Origin: Actimicrobium sp047621345
GTDB taxonomy: Bacteria; Pseudomonadota; Gammaproteobacteria; Burkholderiales; Burkholderiaceae_D
DNA: 64,000 nt
Direction of reading: 5' to 3'
Assembly (NCBI GenBank): GCA_047621345.1
Contig: JBLHLW010000009.1
Span: 16,390 to 80,389, forward strand
The translations under genes were made by a program, and so were the position numbers. The notes beneath the pieces are model-generated. The model was not told where the DNA came from and did no database searches. It saw only the letters and a program-made list of their open reading frames with translations. Numbering within the stretch: the stretch's first letter is position 1; each line of letters starts with the position of its first letter. Below, piece by piece: positions 1 through 9,328 of the stretch.

Positions 1-1136
1 GCCGCATTGAGGGCGAGGATATTGGTCTGGAAGGCAATCCCGTCGATGACACCAATGATGTCGGCGATCTTGCGTGCAGATTCATTGATAGAGCCCATTG
101 TTTCGACGACTTGCGCGACGACGGCGCCGCCTTTGACAGCGATCTGTGAGGCGGTTGCCGCCAACTGGTTGGCCTGGCGTGCGTTATCGGCGTTATGTTT
201 GACCGTGCTGGTCAATTCCTCCATGGATGACGCGGTTTCCTCAAGGGCGCTGGCTTGCTGTTCGGTGCGGGCTGACAGATCAAGATTGCCCGTGGCGATC
301 TGGCCGGAGGCGGTTGCAATGGTATCGGTGGATTGCCGTATCGTGCTGACGGTTTTGGCAAGATTTTGCTGCATTTGCTGCATCGCATAGAGCAAGCTGT
401 GCTGGTCACCGGAGCGGGTGTTGACCGTCATGGTCAGATCCCCATCGGCAATGGTGCGTACTATCTGTGCCGCGTAGTCCGGTTCGCCGCCCAGTTGCCG
501 GTAGATGCCGCGTATCAGGAGTATCCCGCCCAGAGCCGCCAGCAGCACGCCTAGTACGATGCCCGTAATGACCGCGTTGCGCATGAAGCCATAACGGTCG
601 GTGGACAGCTCGTACTCTTTTTTTGCTTCCCTGACCTGTAACTCGCGCAGTGCCTCGATTCCTGCAGTGACCGGTACATAAAGTTCCTGATAGCGCGCTT
701 CAATCCCGGTGGCAACATCAAACTTCTCGTCGCGTAGCGCAGCAGTGATCGGTTGCAACCCACCCTTGACCATCTCGGTGCGGTCGATAAGAAATTTATC
801 GGCGAGCAGCTTCTCTTCCGGTGTCAGGTACGTTGCCATATATTCCGCCCAGACTTTGCCGATGGTGGCGATATTATTCTCAACTATCCCGAGCTGGCTC
901 TGTAAGCCGGCGCGCTTGGTCTCTCGCAGTGCCTCGGCGATGGCCAGTCGGTTTTGCAGTAGCATCCGATCGATATGTGAAATCTGTTCCAGTGCGACGG
1001 TGCGGTCTTCATAGACCGTACGCAAGCCGTCGTTGGCGCGGCTCATACCGAACAATCCTGCTAGCCCGACTGCAATTGCCAGCAGTGCCAGAAAGCCGAT
1101 GATGGCGCCAAGGCGGGTCTTCAAAGTCATGTTCAT
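1..1136 (-). CDS. Methyl-accepting chemotaxis protein, partial (runs off left edge)
   Basis: About 378 N-terminal residues of a chemoreceptor are encoded on the minus strand, and the 3' end lies outside the window. The start is taken at ATG 1136 (MNMTLKTRLG); ATG 1130 is a close alternative. Residues about 8-28 form a first membrane segment. A helical periplasmic sensor of four-helix-bundle (4HB_MCP) type follows, then a second membrane segment near residues 190-210, a HAMP linker, and the start of the coiled-coil signalling domain. The window edge falls at the signalling tip: the highly conserved FQTNILALNAA is readable. In this family the tip couples to CheA/CheW at the cell pole. The ligand cannot be told from the sensor sequence. 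The call is secure as a chemoreceptor. Confidence 0.93.
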   Translation of the reverse strand, partial: MNMTLKTRLGAIIGFLALLAIAVGLAGLFGMSRANDGLRTVYEDRTVALEQISHIDRMLLQNRLAIAEALRETKRAGLQSQLGIVENNIATIGKVWAEYMATYLTPEEKLLADKFLIDRTEMVKGGLQPITAALRDEKFDVATGIEARYQELYVPVTAGIEALRELQVREAKKEYELSTDRYGFMRNAVITGIVLGVLLAALGGILLIRGIYRQLGGEPDYAAQIVRTIADGDLTMTVNTRSGDQHSLLYAMQQMQQNLAKTVSTIRQSTDTIATASGQIATGNLDLSARTEQQASALEETASSMEELTSTVKHNADNARQANQLAATASQIAVKGGAVVAQVVETMGSINESARKIADIIGVIDGIAFQTNILALNA

Positions 1137-1387
1137 TGTTTTTCCATGTGAGGTGAGGCGCAGGAGGTGTCAGCGATCAACATTACCGACAGTAAACTAC
1201 TTGGTAGTAAAACACAAAATACCTTTAGTTTATTCGGGTTGCAAAATAGAAATTGTTATCTTGGCGATTGTGTCGGCAGAGTGCGATGTCGCTCCTATGT
1301 CAATTCGCGCGACCATCGCCTTGTCAAAGTCATCGAGACCGTGACGTTTGCGTCTACACTACGTGCTGGCCCACTTTTCACCCCCCC
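1137..1387. other. Intergenic region between divergent MCP and CNNM genes
   Basis: This 250-base divergent gap should carry promoters for both neighbours. It is locally AT-rich between about 1195 and 1260. A small palindrome ACTAC-TTG-GTAGT is visible near 1196-1208. No convincing sigma-70 pair or known operator was recognised. Confidence 0.4.
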
Positions 1388-2728
1388 ATGCAAGACTTCA
1401 TGCTGATTTTCCTGGCGCTGTTTCTGGTTGCCCTCAATGGTTTTTTCGTTTGCGCCGAATTTGGCATGGTCAAACTTCGCGAGACGCGCATCCGCGAGAT
1501 TGCTAAAACTCAAGGCTTACGCGGCCGCATTCTGGCCACCGTGCACCGTCAGCTCGACTCCTACCTCTCGGCTTGCCAGCTTGGCATCACATTGGCCTCG
1601 CTCGGCCTCGGCTGGGTCGGTGAGCCGGCCTTTGCCAGCCTGCTGCATCCGGTATTTATCGCTCTCGGTGTGACGTCGGAAAGCTTTATCCAACTGGTGT
1701 CATTCGGTTTCGCCTTTTTGGTCATTTCATTCCTGCATATCGTGGTCGGCGAACTGGCGCCGAAGTCGATGGCGATCCGTAATCCCGAGGTTGTGAGCCT
1801 GTGGTGCGCGGTGCCGCTATACGGGTTTTACTGGAGCATGTATCCGATCATCTGGGTATTGAACAAGAGTGCCAACGGCGTCTTGCGGCTGGCGGGGCTG
1901 GGAAGTGCGGGCGGCCACGACACCTCGTACTCCTCCGATGAACTCAAGATTATTTTGCGCGGTAGTCACCCCGGTGACAAATTCAGTCCCGACGAATGGC
2001 GGGTGCTCGCACAGACACTCGATTTCAGCGAACTTGATGTTGGCGACCTGATGCGTCCGGCGCATGAGATGGCCGTCCTGCATGCGGGCCAGTCGCTGGC
2101 CGAGAACCTTCGAGTGGTGTATCGCAGTCGCTTCAGCCGCTATCCGTATTTCGATGCCGAGCAGCGCGAAGTGCTTGGCGTGATCCACTTGAAAGACCTT
2201 TTTCTGGGACAAGAGGAGGGCAAGCCGATCGAGAACCTCGAGCAGTTTTTCCGCCCGGTGCAATACGTGTCGCCGCGCATGCCAGCACTAGAGTTGTTCC
2301 GCTTGTTCCGCCAGGGCGCACCGCATTTTGCGGTGGTCGGCCAGTCGGGGCAGAAGCCAGTTGGCTTCCTGACGCTCGACAATCTGCTGGGTGCGCTGGT
2401 TGGTGAAATCCGTGATGAATTCCGCCAGAATGACCAGGACTGGAGTCGCTTCGACGACGGTACGCTGATCGGTAAGGGCAGCTTGCCGATTTATACGCTG
2501 GAACGCATTCTTGCCATCGATATCGACAACGAAGCGCTCGATCTCGATGACGTCGACTCGGTTGGCGGCCTCGTGATGGCCAAGCTTGGCAATATCCCCA
2601 TCGAGGGCCAGCGTGTCGAATTTGATCAGTTCGACGTGATGGTCAAAAAAATGAGTGGCCCACGCATCGTGCTGGTGTGCGTCTATCCGAAGCAAGTCGA
2701 TGTCGATGAATTCGGTTTGTCGGGTTGA
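1388..2728 (+). CDS. CNNM/HlyC-CorC family membrane protein with CBS domains
   Basis: 446 residues from ATG 1388 (MQDFMLIFLALF); ATG 1400 is equally possible and the longer in-frame extension upstream is not protein-like. The first ~190 residues are a DUF21/CNNM membrane domain with about four hydrophobic segments and the family motif HIVVGELAPKSMAI. A tandem CBS pair follows (around YPYFDAEQREVLGVIHLKDL and FAVVGQSGQKPVGFLTLDNL), then a C-terminal CorC/HlyC domain near residues 365-440. Members are linked to Mg2+/Co2+ efflux or ion homeostasis at the inner membrane; haemolysin is a legacy name. It is a single gene upstream of rpiA, about 50 bases apart, possibly cotranscribed. The exact substrate is unknown. 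Confidence 0.9.
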   Translation: MQDFMLIFLALFLVALNGFFVCAEFGMVKLRETRIREIAKTQGLRGRILATVHRQLDSYLSACQLGITLASLGLGWVGEPAFASLLHPVFIALGVTSESFIQLVSFGFAFLVISFLHIVVGELAPKSMAIRNPEVVSLWCAVPLYGFYWSMYPIIWVLNKSANGVLRLAGLGSAGGHDTSYSSDELKIILRGSHPGDKFSPDEWRVLAQTLDFSELDVGDLMRPAHEMAVLHAGQSLAENLRVVYRSRFSRYPYFDAEQREVLGVIHLKDLFLGQEEGKPIENLEQFFRPVQYVSPRMPALELFRLFRQGAPHFAVVGQSGQKPVGFLTLDNLLGALVGEIRDEFRQNDQDWSRFDDGTLIGKGSLPIYTLERILAIDIDNEALDLDDVDSVGGLVMAKLGNIPIEGQRVEFDQFDVMVKKMSGPRIVLVCVYPKQVDVDEFGLSG

Positions 2729-2776
2729 CCTTGCGGCTTGCACCTCTGATTTTTTAACCTTTCAATCATCCTGACC

Positions 2777-3448
2777 ATGACCCAAGACGAACTCAAACAA
2801 GCGGTCGCCCGCGCCGCCCTCGACTATCTCGTCGACGGTGAAATCATTGGCGTCGGCACCGGCTCTACTGCCAATTTTTTCATTGATGCGCTGGCGGGTG
2901 TCAAGCACCGCATCAAGGGAGCGGTCGCGTCTTCCGAAGGCACTGCGGCACGCTTGATCGCGCACGGCATCACCGTGTTCGACCTCAATGACGTCACCTC
3001 GATGTCGCTCTACATCGACGGCGCCGATGAAATCACGGACACCGGCGCGATGATCAAGGGCGGCGGCGCGGCCCTGACCCGCGAAAAAATCGTCGCCTCG
3101 GTCGCCACAAAATTTATCTGTATCGCTGACGGATCCAAGCTGGTCGATGTACTGGGAGCGTTTCCGTTGCCGGTTGAAGTCATTCCGATGGCGCAGGCGG
3201 TGGTCGCGCGTAAACTGGCAGAACTGGGCGGAATGCCGCGCTTGCGGGTCAAGGATGGTCAGGCCGTGCTGACGGATAACGGTAACGTGATCATCGACGT
3301 GCTCGGCTTGCAGATCACCGATCCGGTCGCGACCGAACTGGCGATCAATGCGATTGTCGGTGTCGTGACGGTGGGGTTGTTTGCGGCGCGGGGGGCGGAT
3401 GTGGCGTTGTTGGGGACTGCAGAGGGAGTGCGGACGCTGGTGTTCTGA
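2777..3448 (+). CDS. rpiA: Ribose-5-phosphate isomerase A
   Basis: 223 residues, the usual length for RpiA. The enzyme interconverts ribose 5-phosphate and ribulose 5-phosphate in the cytosolic pentose phosphate pathway. The N-terminal substrate loop GVGTGSTANFFIDAL is intact, as is the catalytic block IDGADEITDTGAMIKGGGAALTREKI, which holds the conserved Asp, Lys and Glu residues of the active site. The ATG at 2777 directly precedes TQDELKQAVA, matching the family start. It is followed by a long hairpin repeat at 3469-3541 that separates it from the convergent yggX-like gene. Confidence 0.97.
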   Translation: MTQDELKQAVARAALDYLVDGEIIGVGTGSTANFFIDALAGVKHRIKGAVASSEGTAARLIAHGITVFDLNDVTSMSLYIDGADEITDTGAMIKGGGAALTREKIVASVATKFICIADGSKLVDVLGAFPLPVEVIPMAQAVVARKLAELGGMPRLRVKDGQAVLTDNGNVIIDVLGLQITDPVATELAINAIVGVVTVGLFAARGADVALLGTAEGVRTLVF

Positions 3449-3468
3449 GGGAGGACTTCAGGGCGCTT

Positions 3469-3541
3469 GGTGCAATGCCCTGCGGTTATTGCACCCTACG
3501 GTTCTGGGACGTAGGGTGCAATAACCGAAGGGCATTGCACC
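3469..3541. repeat. Long inverted repeat (hairpin) between convergent rpiA and Fe-trafficking gene
   Basis: Two 32-base arms, 3469-3500 and 3510-3541, are near-perfect reverse complements around a 9-base loop. The arm begins GGTGCAATGCCC and ends TTGCACCCTACG. Half copies of the same unit occur at about 18024-18046 and 50896-50927, so it is a dispersed repeat. Between two convergent genes it could act as a bidirectional transcription barrier, although no U-tract follows it. REP-like units of this general GTGCAATGCCC type are common in proteobacterial genomes. Confidence 0.85.
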
Positions 3542-3591
3542 GGATGACTTCCCGGTATCGGATGCCGATTCCGAAACTTATTGCGTTCCGG

Positions 3592-3864
3592 TTAATCTGC
3601 CGGTGGCACATACCCGACTGCGGCGTCAGCACCATCGCCAAAGAAATGCTTTTCCATTTGCGTAGCCAGATATTTGCGTGCGCGCAAATCGGCCAGGTTC
3701 AGACGATTTTCATTGACCAGCATTGTTTGATGCTTGAGCCAGGCAGCCCAGGCTTCTTTCGAGACGGTCTCCCAGAGTCGCTTGCCGAGGTCGCCCGGAT
3801 ACGGTGGAAAGTCGAGGCCTTCGGCTTCTTTGTCGAGCTTGATGCAGTGAATCATGCGTGCCAT
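3592..3864 (-). CDS. yggX: Probable Fe(2+)-trafficking protein (YggX family)
   Basis: 90 residues from ATG 3864 (MARMIHCIKLDKEAEGL). The frame is open further upstream but that extension is unlike the family. The motif RMIHCIKLDKEAEGLDFPPYPGDLGKRLWETVSKEAWAAW splits into short pieces typical of YggX: conserved Cys near residue 7, PYPG, and W-x-x-W-L-x-HQTMLVNENRLN. The family protects Fe-S clusters and moves or buffers iron in the cytosol. It lies 41 bases downstream of argA on the same strand and is probably cotranscribed with it, an arrangement familiar in Burkholderiales. Confidence 0.95.
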   Translation of the reverse strand: MARMIHCIKLDKEAEGLDFPPYPGDLGKRLWETVSKEAWAAWLKHQTMLVNENRLNLADLRARKYLATQMEKHFFGDGADAAVGYVPPAD

Positions 3865-3904
3865 CTGTGTTTCCTTGTTCGATTGAGTATGAAGGTGGGT
3901 CAGT

Positions 3905-5215
3905 TTAGAGCGTCTTGACCAGCACCAGTGATTTACGCTGCCAGTTATACATGTGCTGGCGATCTTTGGGCAACGCATCGACCGAGGCCGCTACGAAGCC
4001 GCGTTTGAGGAACCAGTGCGCGGTGCGTGTCGTCAGCACAAACACTTTCTTGAATCCCTGCGCGCGAGCGCGGTTTTCCATGTGCTTGAGAATACGCTCA
4101 CCATCGCCTTGCGACTGCACTTCCGGGTTCACGGTCAGGCAAGCCATCTCGGCCATTTTTTCAGCCGGGAACGGGTAGAGCGCGGCGCAACCGAAGATCA
4201 CGCCGTCGTGTTCGATGACCGAAAAATTCTCGACTTCGCGTTCGATCAGTTCGCGTCCGCGCTTGACCAGCGTGCCATCGTTCTCCAGCGGTTCGATGAG
4301 CTTGAGAATGCCGCCGACGTCCTCGATGGTCGCTTCGCGCAGGGTTTCGAGGTTTTGGTACGAGATCATCGTGCCGACGCCGTCATGCGTGAATAACTCC
4401 AGCAGGGCCGAGCCGTCCAGTGCAAAAGGCACGATATGCGAACGCGCCACGCCACCGTTACAGGCCTTGATTGCGTGTTGCAAATAGAACGAGGCGTCGC
4501 TGGGGAGGAAGCCTGCACCGAGTACCGCTTCGGCTTGATGCGCCGATAGTTCGCGGATTTCTTCTCCGCCGGCGTCGACCATCATCGGGATTTCGCTGAT
4601 AAAAATTAGCTTGTCGGCACGCAACGCGATGGCGGCCGCGACCGCGACGTCTTCCATCGTCAGATTAAAGACCTCGCCAGTCGGTGAAAAGCCGAGTGGC
4701 GACAGCAGGATCAGGCCGCCGGCATCGAGAATCGGATTGATGGTTTCGTAAGCGACCTTGCGGGCTATGCCGGTCAGTTCAAGATCCACGCCGTCGATGA
4801 CGCCGAGCGGCTTGGCTGTCACGAAATTGCCGGAAATAATGCGGATTTCCGCATGCGCCATCGGCGTGTTCGGCAATCCCTGGCTAAACGCCGCTTCGAT
4901 ATCGAGACGCAATTCACCGGCAGCTTCTTTGGCGCATTCGAGCGCGGCACTGTCGGTAATGCGCAAGCCGTTATGGAAACGCTCCTTGGCATTGCGCAGC
5001 GCGAGCTGTTCGGCCACTTGCGGCCGCGAGCCATGGACGATAACGACCTTGATGCCTAGCGCATGCAGCAGGGACAAATCCTGGGCTAGTACCGGCAGTG
5101 CGCCGGCAAGTACCAGCTCGCCGGGGAACGCCACCACGAAGGTCTTGTTGCGGAAGGCGTGGATGTAGGGCGCGACAGAACGCAGCCACTGGACGAACTC
5201 GATGGGGGTTTGCAT
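3905..5215 (-). CDS. argA: Amino-acid N-acetyltransferase (N-acetylglutamate synthase)
   Basis: 436 residues from ATG 5215 (MQTPIEFVQWLRSVAPYIHAFRNKTFVV), which aligns with the usual ArgA start; in-frame ATGs at 5224 and 5242 extend it slightly. Residues ~1-290 are the amino acid kinase-like domain (KTFVVAFPGELV, VIVHGSRPQV, ILLSPLGFSPTGEVFNL). Residues ~295-436 are a GNAT acetyltransferase domain with the acetyl-CoA loop VNPEVQSQGDGERILKHME. The enzyme makes N-acetylglutamate from glutamate and acetyl-CoA, the first step of arginine synthesis, and the kinase-like domain normally binds arginine as feedback inhibitor. The gene is divergent from hrpA with only 25 bases between starts. Confidence 0.96.
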   Translation of the reverse strand: MQTPIEFVQWLRSVAPYIHAFRNKTFVVAFPGELVLAGALPVLAQDLSLLHALGIKVVIVHGSRPQVAEQLALRNAKERFHNGLRITDSAALECAKEAAGELRLDIEAAFSQGLPNTPMAHAEIRIISGNFVTAKPLGVIDGVDLELTGIARKVAYETINPILDAGGLILLSPLGFSPTGEVFNLTMEDVAVAAAIALRADKLIFISEIPMMVDAGGEEIRELSAHQAEAVLGAGFLPSDASFYLQHAIKACNGGVARSHIVPFALDGSALLELFTHDGVGTMISYQNLETLREATIEDVGGILKLIEPLENDGTLVKRGRELIEREVENFSVIEHDGVIFGCAALYPFPAEKMAEMACLTVNPEVQSQGDGERILKHMENRARAQGFKKVFVLTTRTAHWFLKRGFVAASVDALPKDRQHMYNWQRKSLVLVKTL

Positions 5216-5240
5216 GTTGGGCATTATAATTCGCCCCGCC
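5216..5240. promoter_or_regulatory. 25-base divergent argA/hrpA gap with palindromic TATAAT
   Basis: The gap contains ATTATAAT at 5223-5230, a palindrome that presents TATAAT on the plus strand and ATTATA on the minus strand. If used as a -10 element on either strand, transcription would start within a few bases of the annotated start codons, giving a leaderless or near-leaderless message. No matching -35 box was found at the right spacing, so promoters inside the neighbouring coding regions are an alternative. Confidence 0.3.
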
Positions 5241-8200
5241 ATGACATCCCCTCAATCACTACAAAAAAGTCCGCCCGGCGATCGCGCCCGCCGACCATCT
5301 CGCCCGCCTGCCGGTTCTGCTGCTGCGGCACGCCCTACGCCAGTGCGCAATCCGCTGCCGCCGATCACCTATCCGGAAGAGTTGCCGGTCTCCGGGCGTC
5401 GCGAAGATATCGCTGAGGCGCTACGCCAGCATCAGGTGATCATCGTCTGTGGCGAAACCGGTTCCGGCAAAACGACCCAGCTGCCGAAGATCTGCCTCGA
5501 ACTCGGGCGCGGCCTGAACGGCATGATCGGTCACACGCAACCGCGCCGGATTGCCGCTTCGGCCACTGCCAAACGTATTGCGCAGGAACTCAATTCGCCG
5601 CTGGGCGAGCTGGTCGGATTCAAGGTGCGCTTTACCGACACGTTGTCGGCCGGCGCGTGGATCAAGCTGATGACCGACGGCATCTTGCTGGCGGAAACTC
5701 AGACCGATCCGCTGCTGCGTCAATACGACACCATCATCATCGACGAGGCGCACGAGCGCAGTCTGAACATCGATTTCCTGCTGGGCTACCTCAAGCAATT
5801 GCTACCCAAGCGGCCTGACCTGAAAGTCATCATCACATCGGCTACGATCGATGCCGACCGGTTTGCACGCCACTTTGGCAGCGACGACAAGCCGGCGCCG
5901 GTGATCGAAGTCTCGGGTCGCTTGTATCCGGTTGAAATCCGCTATCGCCCGGTCGATTCGACCGATCGCAGCGAGGTCAAACCGGGCAGTGTCCAGAGCA
6001 TGGCGCAAAAAGAGCGCGGTCAGCGTGACCTGATGGAGGCGCTGACCGAAGCGGTCGACGAACTGTGCCGTATCGGTTCCGGCGACGTGCTTGTCTTCCT
6101 TCCTGGCGAACGCGAAATCCGCGATGCCGCCGAAGCCTTGCGCAAGCACCATCCGCCGCATGTCGAAATTTTGCCGCTGTTTGCACGCTTGTCGGCGCAA
6201 GAGCAGGAGCGCGTCTTCAAACCCTCCGGCGCGCGGCGCATCGTACTGGCTACCAACGTCGCCGAGACGTCGCTGACGGTGCCGGGCATCCGCTACGTCG
6301 TCGATGCGGGGCTGGCGCGCGTCAAGCGCTACAGCTACCGCAACAAGGTCGAGCAATTGCAGATCGAAGCGGTCGCGCAGTCGGCGGCCAACCAGCGCGC
6401 CGGTCGCTGCGGCCGGGTCGCCGCCGGTGTCTGCATCCGCTTGTACGAAGAAAAAGATTACTTGATGCGCCCGGCCTTCACCGAACCGGAAATTTTGCGT
6501 TCGTCGCTGGCCTCGGTCATCTTGCGGATGAAGTCGCTGCACTTGACCGATGTAGAAACCTTCCCGTTCATCGAGCCGCCGCCGGGACGGGCGATCGCGG
6601 ATGGTTACCAGTTGCTGCAGGAGCTGGGCGCGGTCGATGACAATAACGACCTCACGCCGACCGGTCGCCAGCTCGGTAAATTGCCGCTGGACCCGCGTGT
6701 CGGTCGCATGATTCTGGCTGCGCTCGACAACGTCTGTCTGAGCGAAGTGCTGATCATTGCCTCCGCCTTGTCGGTGCAGGACCCACGCGACCGGCCGCTG
6801 GAAGTGCAGGCTGCGGCGGACCTCGCGCACAAGAAATTCGCCGACGAGAAATCTGAATTTTCCAGCTACCTGAAAATCTGGACCTGGTTCGAAGATGCCA
6901 TCGCGCACAAGAAAACCAATCGCCAGTTGCAGGACAGCTGCCGCGCCAATTTCCTGTCGCAGATGCGTTTGCGCGAATGGCGCGACGTGCATTCGCAATT
7001 GCTGACCATCGTCAAGGAGCAGGGCTGGCGCATGAACGAGACGCCGGCGACGTATGAAAACCTGCACTCGGCACTGTTGACCGGTTTGCTGGGCAATGTC
7101 GGTTTCAAGTCCGATGAAGATACCCATTACCTTGGCGCACGCGCGATCAAGTTCCACATCTGGCCGGGTTCGAATCTGCTCAAGAAAGCCGGCAAGTGGA
7201 TCATGGCCGCCGAGCTGGTCGACACCACGCGACTGTATGCGCGCTGCGTTGCGCAGATCCAGCCGGAGTGGCTGGAACGGGTTGGCGCGCATCTGCTCAA
7301 AAAATCGTATGGCGAACCCCACTGGGAAAAACGCACGGCGCAGGTCACGGCGTCCGAACGCGCGACCTTGTACGGGCTGGTGGTCTACAGCCAGCGCCGC
7401 ATCAATTTCGGCTTGATCAATCCGGTCGAGGCGCGCGAGATTTTTATTCGTGACGCGCTCGTTGGCGGCGAGTTCGATACGCGTGCGCCGTTCTTCGCCT
7501 TCAACAACAACCTGATCCGCGAGATCGAAAACCTCGAACACAAATCGCGCCGGCTCGATGTCTTGGTCGATGATGAATTGATCGCTGCGTTCTACGACAA
7601 GATGCTGCCGGCTGATATTTGTAATGGCATCAGTTTCGAAAAATGGCACAAGGACGCGACCCGCACCGAACCGAAACTGCTCTACCTCAATCGCGATGAG
7701 TTGATGCGGCACGAAGCCGCCGGCATCACTACCGAGCTGTTTCCGAAGCTGCTACCGGGTGTCGGCATCGAGATGCCGCTGGCGTATCACTTCGAACCCG
7801 GCGCACCACGCGATGGCGTGACACTGACGGTGCCGCTATTTGCGTTGAATCAGCTTTCGGCCGCCCGGTGCGATTGGTTGGTGCCGGGCATGCTGAAAGA
7901 AAAAGTCCATCTGCTGCTGAAGTCGCTGCCGCAAAAACTGCGGCGTAATTGCGTACCGCTGCCGCACTATGCGGCGGCTTTTCTGGACCGCGTCAACGAA
8001 CAGAAAATCTTCGGTCGCGGCAGCCTGATCGAAGCCATCATCGCTGATGTGCGGGTGCATGCCCACATCACGCCGCTGCTCAGTGACTTCAAGGCAGAGA
8101 CCTTGCCGGCGCATCACTTCATGAACTTCAAGGTGGTGGACGAGCATGGCCGGCAGCTTGAAATGGGCCGCAACCTTGGTGCGCTGCAAGCCGAATTCGG

Positions 8201-9194
8201 GGGGCAGGCACGCGAGAGTTTTCAGAAAATTGCCGAGTCGACCGCAATCACGAATGTGCCGGTGGCGCAGGTCAGAGCGGTTGGTAAATCGGTCCAACCT
8301 GTGGCGTCAACTTCTGCATCGTCGGCCGCACCGACGCAGCACCAAAAGCTGACCGCTTGGACCTTTGGCGAATTACCGGAGTTGCTAGAAATCCAGCAAG
8401 GCAAGCTCACGCTGATCGGCTTTCCGGCGCTGGTGGACAAGGGCACGCATTGCGATCTGGAAGTCTTCGATGACCCGACCGAAGCGGCGCGCATTCATCG
8501 GGGCGGTTTGCGTCGGTTGTTGGCACTGCAACTGCGCGAGCAACTCAAGTATCTCGAAAAAAATATCCCCGGCCTGCAGCAAATGGGCATGCAATTCATG
8601 GCGCTCGGTTCGCAGGAAGAACTGCGCGACCAGATCATTGAGGCCGGTCTGGAGCGGGCTTGTTTGCAAGAGCCATTACCGCGCACGGCCGCCGAATTTG
8701 ACGCCCGCAAGGAAGCTGGCAAGTCGCGTCTCGGTTTGCTGGTCAATGAAATTGCCCGGCTGGTCGGGCTGATCTTGGCCGAGTATTACGCGCTACCGAA
8801 GAAGCTGCAAGGTGCCAAGGGGCATGCGGCCGCGGTGGTCGATATCCAGGTGCAATTGCAGGGGCTGGTCGGCAAGCGTTTCGTCACTGAGACCAGTTAC
8901 ACCAGCCTGACGCAGTTTCCGCGTTATCTGAAAGCAGTCAATGTGCGGCTAGAGAAATTGCGCATCGATCCGGCGCGGGATACGCGCTGGATGGCGGAGT
9001 GGCAGCAGGCCGCACTGCTGTGGCAGCGCGGCCTGAAAGAAAAACAGACCGGCCACACGGCCGATCCAAAGATGGGTGAATTTCGCTGGCTGCTCGAGGA
9101 GTTGCGCGTGTCGCTGTTCGCACAGGAATTGAAGACGCCGATGCCGGTGTCGGTCAAGCGCTTGCAGAAGGTGTGGGAGTCGATGCAGCGGTGA
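5241..9194 (+). CDS. hrpA: ATP-dependent RNA helicase HrpA (DEAH box)
   Basis: 1317 residues from ATG 5241 (MTSPQSLQKSPPG), close to the usual ~1300 of HrpA. The helicase core shows Walker A GETGSGKTTQLPKI, the DEAH box in IIIDEAHERSLNIDFLLGYL, motif III ITSATID, and motif VI QRAGRCGRV. These are followed by HA2, an OB-like fold and the long C-terminal DUF3418 region seen only in HrpA. The protein is a 3'-to-5' RNA helicase of the DEAH/RHA family; in Escherichia coli HrpA acts on mRNA processing and on collided ribosomes. The gene stands alone, and a REPIN-like element begins 26 bases after its stop. Confidence 0.97.
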   Translation: MTSPQSLQKSPPGDRARRPSRPPAGSAAAARPTPVRNPLPPITYPEELPVSGRREDIAEALRQHQVIIVCGETGSGKTTQLPKICLELGRGLNGMIGHTQPRRIAASATAKRIAQELNSPLGELVGFKVRFTDTLSAGAWIKLMTDGILLAETQTDPLLRQYDTIIIDEAHERSLNIDFLLGYLKQLLPKRPDLKVIITSATIDADRFARHFGSDDKPAPVIEVSGRLYPVEIRYRPVDSTDRSEVKPGSVQSMAQKERGQRDLMEALTEAVDELCRIGSGDVLVFLPGEREIRDAAEALRKHHPPHVEILPLFARLSAQEQERVFKPSGARRIVLATNVAETSLTVPGIRYVVDAGLARVKRYSYRNKVEQLQIEAVAQSAANQRAGRCGRVAAGVCIRLYEEKDYLMRPAFTEPEILRSSLASVILRMKSLHLTDVETFPFIEPPPGRAIADGYQLLQELGAVDDNNDLTPTGRQLGKLPLDPRVGRMILAALDNVCLSEVLIIASALSVQDPRDRPLEVQAAADLAHKKFADEKSEFSSYLKIWTWFEDAIAHKKTNRQLQDSCRANFLSQMRLREWRDVHSQLLTIVKEQGWRMNETPATYENLHSALLTGLLGNVGFKSDEDTHYLGARAIKFHIWPGSNLLKKAGKWIMAAELVDTTRLYARCVAQIQPEWLERVGAHLLKKSYGEPHWEKRTAQVTASERATLYGLVVYSQRRINFGLINPVEAREIFIRDALVGGEFDTRAPFFAFNNNLIREIENLEHKSRRLDVLVDDELIAAFYDKMLPADICNGISFEKWHKDATRTEPKLLYLNRDELMRHEAAGITTELFPKLLPGVGIEMPLAYHFEPGAPRDGVTLTVPLFALNQLSAARCDWLVPGMLKEKVHLLLKSLPQKLRRNCVPLPHYAAAFLDRVNEQKIFGRGSLIEAIIADVRVHAHITPLLSDFKAETLPAHHFMNFKVVDEHGRQLEMGRNLGALQAEFGGQARESFQKIAESTAITNVPVAQVRAVGKSVQPVASTSASSAAPTQHQKLTAWTFGELPELLEIQQGKLTLIGFPALVDKGTHCDLEVFDDPTEAARIHRGGLRRLLALQLREQLKYLEKNIPGLQQMGMQFMALGSQEELRDQIIEAGLERACLQEPLPRTAAEFDARKEAGKSRLGLLVNEIARLVGLILAEYYALPKKLQGAKGHAAAVVDIQVQLQGLVGKRFVTETSYTSLTQFPRYLKAVNVRLEKLRIDPARDTRWMAEWQQAALLWQRGLKEKQTGHTADPKMGEFRWLLEELRVSLFAQELKTPMPVSVKRLQKVWESMQR

Positions 9195-9219
9195 CGAAGA
9201 GAACGGTCATACCCCGATT

Positions 9220-9328
9220 GTAGGGTGGGCACGGCCTCTCGTGCCCACGCGCGCGCACTGGCGGCGGTCAATTCCAGAGATTCGGTGGTGCATTCGCGTG
9301 GGCACGATGATGCCGTGCCCACCCTACG
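9220..9328. repeat. REPIN-like element, copy 1 (complete)
   Basis: About 109 bases with the outer ends TAGGGTGGGCACGG and CCGTGCCCACCCTACG in inverted orientation. Each end is itself a hairpin: GTGGGCACG pairs with CGTGCCCAC a few bases away. A central spacer carries CGGTCAATTCC and TTCGGTGGTGCATTCGCG. Related copies lie at 18051-18162, 40440-40550, about 50947-51013 and 57820-58034. The right end overlaps the 3' end of the minus-strand gene ending at 9324 and provides its TAG stop codon. Confidence 0.85.

Noticed and set aside
5802..7712. 636-codon open frame antisense to hrpA
   Set aside because: A shadow of GC-rich codon bias on the opposite strand; low-complexity Arg/Gln/Asp-rich translation, no domain, and fully inside a conserved gene.
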